A stretch of DNA of 55,777 nucleotides from Bacteroidales bacterium. Lineage in GTDB: Bacteria > Bacteroidota > Bacteroidia > Bacteroidales > Muribaculaceae. The number at the start of each line of letters is the position of its first letter. Positions within the stretch are counted from its first letter, which is position 1. The notes beneath the pieces were generated by a model. It made no database searches. It was not told the DNA's origin and saw nothing but the letters and a program-made list of their open reading frames with translations. Of the stretch, positions 50,940 to 55,777 are shown one piece after another. The stretch covers positions 1-55,777 of the forward strand of contig CAJTEX010000019.1 in assembly GCA_910575615.1 (NCBI GenBank), given 5' to 3'. The position numbers were made by a program, and so were the translations under genes.

Positions 50940-51170
50940 TCATAGCGAGCTGTCGATGCCCCAGAACTGCCGTATGGCCCTCCAGATGCCATAGAGGATG
51001 AAAGCGATTCCGCCGATCCAGCGGAGCCACTGCATTATGCCCGGGCCCCATTGGAAGAAGTTGATGAGCAGCAACACGCCCATCCCCACATACACTATAA
51101 TCATTATGATGCCGAACACGACCCTCATCGTGGAGGGTACCATGCTCCGTCTTTCATCGTCTCGTTCCAT
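50940..51170 (-). CDS. Small membrane protein with two TM segments
   Basis: 76 residues. A charged start (MERDDERRSMVPSTM) is followed by two hydrophobic helices (RVVFGIIMIIVYVGMGVLLLINF, about 16-38, and WLRWIGGIAFILYGIWRAI, about 48-66). No domain is recognised. Proteins of this kind are frequent next to the PstS-like gene in Bacteroidetes; the stop is about 120 bases before it, with a separate promoter between. Function unknown. Confidence 0.72.
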   Translation of the reverse strand: MERDDERRSMVPSTMRVVFGIIMIIVYVGMGVLLLINFFQWGPGIMQWLRWIGGIAFILYGIWRAIRQFWGIDSSL

Positions 51171-51361
51171 AACAAAGTCGAATTATTGCGTTATCAAAGT
51201 GTCCTTTATCGTTAAACGCCTGCCCTCACTGAAAGTTCGGGAAGCGGCATCTTGACAACTGACTATCAAAATTAACTATTTTCCCCGAGGTCAAAGTAAT
51301 CGACACCTTTAATTTAATTTTCGTTAACACCAGCCCGCCCTTTTCACCCATCTTTTTTGTT

Positions 51362-51369
51362 TAACTTTG
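51362..51369 (+). promoter_or_regulatory. -7 box (TAACTTTG) that decides the rarA start
   Basis: The box overlaps the first in-frame ATG region (51357), so that ATG cannot be used from this promoter; the ATG at 51405 follows by 35 bases. No good -33 box. Confidence 0.6.
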
Positions 51370-51404
51370 TGTTAACAAGACGACAAAACAACTTTTTTCA
51401 CGCC

Positions 51405-52691
51405 ATGCTCCCACCTCTCGCAGAACGCCTCAGGCCGAAATCACTCGACGATTACATCGGACAGTCACATCTGGTTGCCCCCGGAGCAATCATCCGCCGG
51501 ATGATTGACTCGGGAAACGTCAGCTCGTTCATACTGTGGGGGCCTCCGGGGGTCGGGAAAACCACCCTGGCAAAAATCATCGCGAACACCACCGAGTGTC
51601 AGTTTCACACCCTTTCGGCGGTCACGTCAGGGGTCAAGGATGTGCGTGAAGTAATCGAACGTTGCAAGGCTGAAGCCCAGAGCATGTTCTCGAAAGGACG
51701 CCCGATACTTTTCATCGACGAAATCCACCGTTTCAGCAAGTCGCAGCAAGACAGCCTGCTGGGCGCTGTCGAGAACGGCACGGTCACGCTCATCGGCGCG
51801 ACCACCGAGAATCCATCCTTCGAAGTAATACGCCCGCTGCTGTCACGCGCCCAGGTCTACACCCTCAAGCCCCTCGAAGCCCCTGAGCTGCAGATTCTTC
51901 TCGACAGGGCCGTCAGCGGAGACGAAGTGCTGCGCAAAAGAGGCGTGAAGGTGGAGGAGACCACCGCCCTGTTCCGCTTCTCGGGAGGAGATGCCCGCAA
52001 GCTGCTCAACATCCTCGACCTGCTCGAACAATCCACCACCATAGGCCAGCCGATGATCATCAACGACAAGGTGGTGACCGAGCGCCTGCAAGAGAACCCG
52101 GCCGCCTACGACAAGCAGGGCGAGATGCATTACGACATCGTATCCGCCTTCATAAAAAGCATCCGGGGAAGCGACCCTGACGCTGGCATATACTGGCTCG
52201 CCAGGATGATTGCCGGCGGCGAAGACCCTGAGTTCATTGCCCGCCGGCTCGTCATACTCGCCGCCGAAGACATCGGCCTGGCTAACCCCAACGCGCTGCT
52301 GCTGGCCAACACCACATACGACATCATCCACAAAATCGGCATGCCGGAAGGACGGATTCCCCTCGCCGAATGCGTCATCTACCTGGCCACCTCCCCCAAA
52401 AGCAACTCCGCCTACAAGGCCATCGACGCGGCCCTTGCCGAGGTGAGCCGCAGCGGCGACCTGCCAGTGCCGCTCCATATCCGCAATGCCCCGACCTCGC
52501 TTATGAAAAAGATGGGCTACGGGGCCGACTACAAGTATTCCCACGACTACCCCGGCAACTTCGTCATCCAGCAGTTCCTCCCCGACGACATCAAGGCTTC
52601 CCGCTTCTGGATCCCCTGCTCCAATCCAGCCGAAGACCGCGCCGCGCAGCTCCAGAACCAGCGCTGGCATCCCGGCTCAACCCCCTTGTAA
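51405..52691 (+). CDS. rarA: Replication-associated recombination protein RarA (MgsA)
   Basis: 428 residues from the ATG at 51405 ([20 protein letters not shown]). AAA+ motifs are complete: Walker [10 protein letters not shown], Walker [10 protein letters not shown], sensor [10 protein letters not shown], and the arginine-finger region [10 protein letters not shown]. The C-terminal MgsA domain has [20 protein letters not shown] and the tail [11 protein letters not shown]. RarA acts at stalled replication forks with SSB. The length is normal. The gene seems to be monocistronic. Confidence 0.96.
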   Translation: MLPPLAERLRPKSLDDYIGQSHLVAPGAIIRRMIDSGNVSSFILWGPPGVGKTTLAKIIANTTECQFHTLSAVTSGVKDVREVIERCKAEAQSMFSKGRPILFIDEIHRFSKSQQDSLLGAVENGTVTLIGATTENPSFEVIRPLLSRAQVYTLKPLEAPELQILLDRAVSGDEVLRKRGVKVEETTALFRFSGGDARKLLNILDLLEQSTTIGQPMIINDKVVTERLQENPAAYDKQGEMHYDIVSAFIKSIRGSDPDAGIYWLARMIAGGEDPEFIARRLVILAAEDIGLANPNALLLANTTYDIIHKIGMPEGRIPLAECVIYLATSPKSNSAYKAIDAALAEVSRSGDLPVPLHIRNAPTSLMKKMGYGADYKYSHDYPGNFVIQQFLPDDIKASRFWIPCSNPAEDRAAQLQNQRWHPGSTPL

Positions 52692-52722
52692 TTCGATTGG
52701 TTAGAAAATTATTGGCGCGGGT

Positions 52723-52754
52723 GTTGGAAAATAGGGATTCTTTACCTATCTTTG
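52723..52754 (+). promoter_or_regulatory. Promoter of serC-serA-cupin
   Basis: -7 TATCTTTG (52747-52754), 20-base spacer, -33 GTTG (52723-52726), one base off TTTG. It lies 60 bases before the serC ATG. Confidence 0.68.
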
Positions 52755-52813
52755 CGAAAAACAACTTTAGATTATTGCGACTCTCCCCTATACATACATA
52801 AAAACTTACCAAG

Positions 52814-53884
52814 ATGAAGAAGCACAACTTCTATGCCGGCCCGTCGATTATGAGCCAGTACACCATCAAGAACACCGCCGACGCGGTGCTGGATTTCGCT
52901 AACACCGGCCTGTCGATTCTCGAAGTCTCACACCGTTCAAAGGAGTTCCAGGCTGTGATGGATGAAGCGCAGGCCCTGGTCAAGGAACTACTTGAAGTGC
53001 CCGAAGGCTACAGCGTGCTGTTCCTCGGCGGAGGCGCCTCACTCCAGTTCGCAATGGCACCCTACAACCTCCTCAAGAAGAAGGCCGCCTATCTCGACAC
53101 TGGCGTCTGGGCCCACAAGGCTGTCAAGGAGGCCAAGCTGTTTGGCGACGTCGACGTTGTCGCTTCTTCCGAAGACAAGAACTACAACTATATCCCCAAG
53201 GACTTCGTTGTCCCCGCTGATGCCGATTATTTCCACTACACCACCAACAACACCATCTACGGAACCGAAATCCGCAAGGATCCCGAGGTAGGCGTGCGCC
53301 TGGTGTCAGACATGTCGTCAGACATCTTCTCCCGCCCGGTGGATGTGTCTAAATATGACCTCATCTACGCCGGCGCGCAGAAAAACCTCGCCCCCGCCGG
53401 CGCCACCATCATCATCGTGCGCGACGAGGTAGTGCAGAACCCCTGCCGCCCCATCCCGACGATGCTCAACTACAAGACCCATATCGACAAGGGCTCGATG
53501 TTCAACACCCCCCCTGTCCTCCCGATATTCTCCGCCCTGCAGACCCTCCGCTATTACAAGGAACTCGGCGGCATCAAGGCAATCGAGAAAATGGACCTCG
53601 ACAAGGCGGGCCTTCTTTATGAGGCTATCGACTCCTCAAGGATATTCCAGGCCACCGTGCCCGACCATGCCGACCGCTCAATCATGAACGTCTGCTTCGT
53701 GCTCAAGCCCGAATACGCCGACCAGGAGAAGGCATTCATGGAATTCGCCACTTCGAAAGGCATCGTCGGCATAAAGGGCCACCGCTCGGTTGGAGGCTTC
53801 CGCGCCTCGCTCTACAACGCCCTCCCCATCGAGAGCGTCAAGGTGCTGGTGGAAGCAATGAAGGAATTCCAGGACAAACTTTAA
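52814..53884 (+). CDS. serC: Phosphoserine aminotransferase
   Basis: 356 residues, class V PLP aminotransferase. It opens with [13 protein letters not shown]. The PLP lysine is in [18 protein letters not shown]; other blocks are [33 protein letters not shown] and, at the C-terminus, [20 protein letters not shown]. It converts phosphohydroxypyruvate to phosphoserine. serA starts 15 bases downstream, so both steps of serine synthesis are together. Confidence 0.97.
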   Translation: MKKHNFYAGPSIMSQYTIKNTADAVLDFANTGLSILEVSHRSKEFQAVMDEAQALVKELLEVPEGYSVLFLGGGASLQFAMAPYNLLKKKAAYLDTGVWAHKAVKEAKLFGDVDVVASSEDKNYNYIPKDFVVPADADYFHYTTNNTIYGTEIRKDPEVGVRLVSDMSSDIFSRPVDVSKYDLIYAGAQKNLAPAGATIIIVRDEVVQNPCRPIPTMLNYKTHIDKGSMFNTPPVLPIFSALQTLRYYKELGGIKAIEKMDLDKAGLLYEAIDSSRIFQATVPDHADRSIMNVCFVLKPEYADQEKAFMEFATSKGIVGIKGHRSVGGFRASLYNALPIESVKVLVEAMKEFQDKL

Positions 53885-53899
53885 ACCGGCTGCCTCATC

Positions 53900-54820
53900 A
53901 TGAAAGTATTAGTAGCTACAGAAAAACCGTTCGCACCGGTCGCCGTCGACGGCATCCGCAAGGTAGTCGAAGAGGCAGGCCACGAACTCGCCCTTCTCGA
54001 AAAATACAGCTCGCGCCAGGAGCTTCTCGACGCTGTCAAAGACGCCGATGCCCTGATTATCCGTTCTGACAAGGTCGACGCCGAAGTGCTCGGCGCAGCG
54101 CCCGCGTTGAAAATCGTGGTGCGCGCCGGAGCCGGCTATGACAATGTCGACCTCGCCGCCGCGACCGCCCACGACGTATGCGTGGAGAACACTCCCGGCC
54201 AGAACTCCAACGCCGTGGCCGAACTCGTGTTCGGTATGACGGTGATGGCGGTCCGCAACATGTACAATGGCACATCAGGCACCGAGTTGAAAGACAAGAA
54301 GCTCGGCATCCACGCCTTCGGACAGGTTGGCCGCAACGTGGCCCGCATCGCCAAAGGATTCGGTATGGAGGTCTCCGCCCTCGACCCCTACTGCCCCGAC
54401 GAGGTGATGGCCAATGCAGGAGTCACCCCCGTCAAGAGCGTTGACAAGCTCTATTCCGGCAACCAGATTGTCTCGCTCCACATCCCAGCCACCCCCGAGA
54501 CTAAAGGCTCGGTAGGCTATGAGCTGATGATGAAACTCCCCAAAAACGGCGTATTGGTGAACACCGCCCGAAAAGAGGTCATTGACGAAGAGGGGCTGCG
54601 CAAAGCCCTGGCCGAACGCGCCGACCTCAAATATGTCGCCGACGTGAAGCCCGACAACGCCGCCGTGCTTGAAGAGGAATTCTCCGGACGCGTGTTCTTC
54701 ACCCCCAAGAAAATGGGAGCCCAGACCGCAGAAGCCAACATCAACGCCGGCATCGCCGCCGCCCGCCAGATTGTCGACTTCTTCCGCGACGGCTCGGCCC
54801 CGTTCAGGGTAAACAAATGA
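53900..54820 (+). CDS. serA: D-3-phosphoglycerate dehydrogenase, short lysine-type
   Basis: 306 residues, the compact form without regulatory ACT or ASB domains. The substrate loop is VRAGAGYDNVDL and the NAD-binding motif LGIHAFGQVGRNVA; the catalytic Arg is in NTARKEVIDE. Where most family members have TPH-x-GA with the catalytic His, this protein reads FTPKKMGAQT, a Lys. That matches the described type IIIK dehydrogenases. It oxidises 3-phosphoglycerate to start serine synthesis. The cupin gene follows after 3 bases. Confidence 0.95.
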   Translation: MKVLVATEKPFAPVAVDGIRKVVEEAGHELALLEKYSSRQELLDAVKDADALIIRSDKVDAEVLGAAPALKIVVRAGAGYDNVDLAAATAHDVCVENTPGQNSNAVAELVFGMTVMAVRNMYNGTSGTELKDKKLGIHAFGQVGRNVARIAKGFGMEVSALDPYCPDEVMANAGVTPVKSVDKLYSGNQIVSLHIPATPETKGSVGYELMMKLPKNGVLVNTARKEVIDEEGLRKALAERADLKYVADVKPDNAAVLEEEFSGRVFFTPKKMGAQTAEANINAGIAAARQIVDFFRDGSAPFRVNK

Positions 54821-54823
54821 CCG

Positions 54824-55267
54824 ATGTCCGTAAAGACAAACGGACATAAACCTCATCTGCTGCGGTTGCCGCGAATAAGCGACAACCGCGGCAGTCTCAC
54901 ATTCCTGCAGCACCCACTCACGGCCCCATTCCCGATAAAACGGATATTCTATCTGTACGGAATGCCGGAGGGATCGCAGCGGGGAGGCCACGCCCATATC
55001 CGTGAAAGCCAGCTGCTCATCGCCGTCGCCGGCAGCTTCACCGTCAAAGTCTTCGACGGGGCAACCTGGGAGACATACACCCTCGACCGGCCCGACATCG
55101 GCCTGCTGCTGCCCCCGCCCTATTGGCGCGAGCTCCACGACTTCTCTCCCGGAGCCGTCTGCCTGACGTTGAGTTCTACCGATTTCGACCCAGAGGAATA
55201 CCTGTCGCCAATGTCAGATTACCTCGACTATCTCGCCGCGCATCCCGACGCACAGACTCCCGACTGA
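54824..55267 (+). CDS. FdtA/WxcM-like cupin-fold sugar isomerase family protein
   Basis: 147 residues with the cupin pattern of FdtA/QdtA-type dTDP-4-keto-6-deoxyglucose 3,4-ketoisomerases: ISDNRGSLTFLQ, IKRIFYLYGMPEGSQRGGHAHI, LLIAVAGSFTVKVFDG and LLLPPPYWREL near the end. These enzymes rearrange nucleotide sugars for surface glycans. No dTDP-sugar gene is nearby; instead it is 3 bases after serA. It may be an orphan member recruited to this operon, or its product may have another role. Confidence 0.83.
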   Translation: MSVKTNGHKPHLLRLPRISDNRGSLTFLQHPLTAPFPIKRIFYLYGMPEGSQRGGHAHIRESQLLIAVAGSFTVKVFDGATWETYTLDRPDIGLLLPPPYWRELHDFSPGAVCLTLSSTDFDPEEYLSPMSDYLDYLAAHPDAQTPD

Positions 55268-55358
55268 CCGCCCAGCCGGCCAAGATTCAGGTATGTCTGC
55301 CGCCAATGCCCCTATGAAACATCCCTCAAAGACCTCAAAGATTATAATTCACGATTTA

Positions 55359-55390
55359 TTTGCAAGCATCGGAAATAATCCCTAACTTTG
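55359..55390 (+). promoter_or_regulatory. Promoter of tRNA-Arg
   Basis: -33 TTTG (55359-55362), 20-base spacer, -7 TAACTTTG (55383-55390), 13 bases before the tRNA. Confidence 0.85.
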
Positions 55391-55403
55391 CATAACAAAT
55401 CCC

Positions 55404-55478
55404 GTCCCCGTAGTTCAATGGATAGAATATCGGATTCCGGTTCCGACGATTAGGGTTCGACTCCCTACGGGGATACCA
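55404..55478 (+). tRNA. tRNA-Arg, anticodon CCG
   Basis: A full cloverleaf folds by eye: acceptor GTCCCCG with CGGGGAT (one G-U pair), D stem GTTC/GAAT, anticodon stem TCGGA/TCCGA with loop TTCCGGT (anticodon CCG), T arm TAGGG-TTCGACT-CCCTA. The encoded CCA ends at 55478. It decodes CGG. Confidence 0.97.
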
Positions 55479-55480
55479 AA

Positions 55481-55502
55481 GGGGCTGCCAATCGGCAGCC
55501 CC
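55481..55502 (+). terminator. Terminator of tRNA-Arg
   Basis: GGGGCTGCC (55481-55489) pairs perfectly with GGCAGCCCC (55494-55502), 4-base loop, followed by TCTTT. Confidence 0.9.
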
Positions 55503-55607
55503 TCTTTCGTAAACCATCAACTCATTACGCCCCACGCCACTGTTGGCCAACAAGTTAAACGACCTGGAATCTATACTTGCCAACTTGAATCCTCTTGATT
55601 CCATATT

Positions 55608-55660
55608 ATTGCTGTCCGGTAAAAAAAGACAAAATCATATATTCTCTACAAATATAATAA
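55608..55660 (-). repeat. 53-bp repeat, right copy (perfect inverted partner at 313-365)
   Basis: The exact reverse complement of 313-365, located 105 bases after the tRNA-Arg terminator. Its embedded -7 box points back toward the tRNA. Flanks differ from the left copy on both sides. No open frame of any length follows it toward the tRNA except one antisense to the tRNA itself, which is spurious. Confidence 0.9.
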
Positions 55661-55666
55661 CAATGA

Positions 55667-55685
55667 TTCGGTAAAAATTACCGAA
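55667..55685. terminator. Small hairpin beyond the right repeat
   Basis: TTCGGTAA (55667-55674) and TTACCGAA (55678-55685) form a perfect 8-bp stem around AAA. It sits 7 bases outside the 53-bp repeat and may be part of the same mobile element. Nothing further is recognised up to 55777. Confidence 0.45.
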
Positions 55686-55777
55686 GTAGTTGAAACTTAA
55701 GTTAATATATCGAATTGTCAAATACAACTGAATCGCCAAAGCGTTCATTATAAAAATCTTAGCGTATGAACGTATTG

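Noticed and set aside
51843-52670. 275-codon minus-strand frame opposite rarA
   Set aside because: Low-complexity Gly/Val/Asp-rich translation typical of a shadow; rarA is clearly coding.
54275-55138. 287-codon minus-strand frame opposite serA and the cupin gene
   Set aside because: It spans two genuine genes on the opposite strand and shows no motif.
55356-55604. 82-codon minus-strand frame starting near the right 53-bp repeat
   Set aside because: It runs antisense through the terminator and tRNA-Arg; its C-terminal part is simply the reverse translation of the tRNA.

Overview
The window looks like the chromosome of a gut-type Bacteroidales bacterium, most likely close to Muribaculaceae. 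Supporting evidence: repeated Bacteroidetes promoters (-33 TTTG, 19-20 nt spacer, -7 TAnnTTTG), mostly weak Shine-Dalgarno sites, a SprA (type IX secretion) gene beside ruvA, lysine-type SerA, a Bacteroidetes-type PurM, a DUF3332 lipoprotein and a TPP-riboswitch thiamine operon. The family-level placement is inference from gene content, not a computed phylogeny.

Layout. 1-4110 is mobile DNA: the 3' end of an IS21-type istB and its terminal repeats, one copy of a 53-bp repeat, then the late end of a prophage-like element (reverse transcriptase, small phage-type protein, single-TM protein, GH108 endolysin, spanin-like lipoprotein), ending at a repeat-rich junction and a gene fragment without a start. 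4274-9261 (+) carries a PlsC-like acyltransferase, a membrane metallophosphoesterase, tex and a short folK homologue. comEC (-) converges on them, and a YeiH-type exporter (+) follows. 12529-19746 (-) is a tight run: prenyl synthase, uvrD/pcrA, nspC, GT2, radC, aroE. 19887-20659 (-) is an AT-rich two-gene accessory operon of unknown function. 20890-21959 (+) has a DUF4250 gene and tatD. 22058-22959 (-) is a membrane protein plus winged-helix regulator pair with its own promoter and a repeated operator-like motif. 23241-31392 (-) is ruvA-sprA. A lipoprotein with a possible 32-residue upstream peptide follows.

32454-38327 (+) is a complete-looking thiazole and coupling branch of thiamine synthesis under a TPP riboswitch (thiS, tenI-like, thiE, thiG, thiH, thiF, tenA, thiD) but without thiC. 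38434-51170 (-) holds pgm, a DUF3332 lipoprotein, an MltF-like transglycosylase, purM, cdsA, a subtilisin-like protease with a possible type IX sorting tail, a small membrane protein, a nitroreductase, a TPR protein and a PstS-like lipoprotein. 51405-55267 (+) has rarA and a serC-serA-cupin operon, then tRNA-Arg(CCG).

The second copy of the 53-bp repeat lies just past the tRNA at 55608-55660, in inverted orientation to the one at 313-365. The 55 kb between is therefore bracketed by perfect inverted repeats. The least explained items are the reverse transcriptase at the broken edge of the prophage, the two-gene operon at 19887-20659, the inverted repeat pair, and the duplicated operator upstream of the membrane protein/regulator pair. 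No CRISPR array and no rRNA genes were seen.
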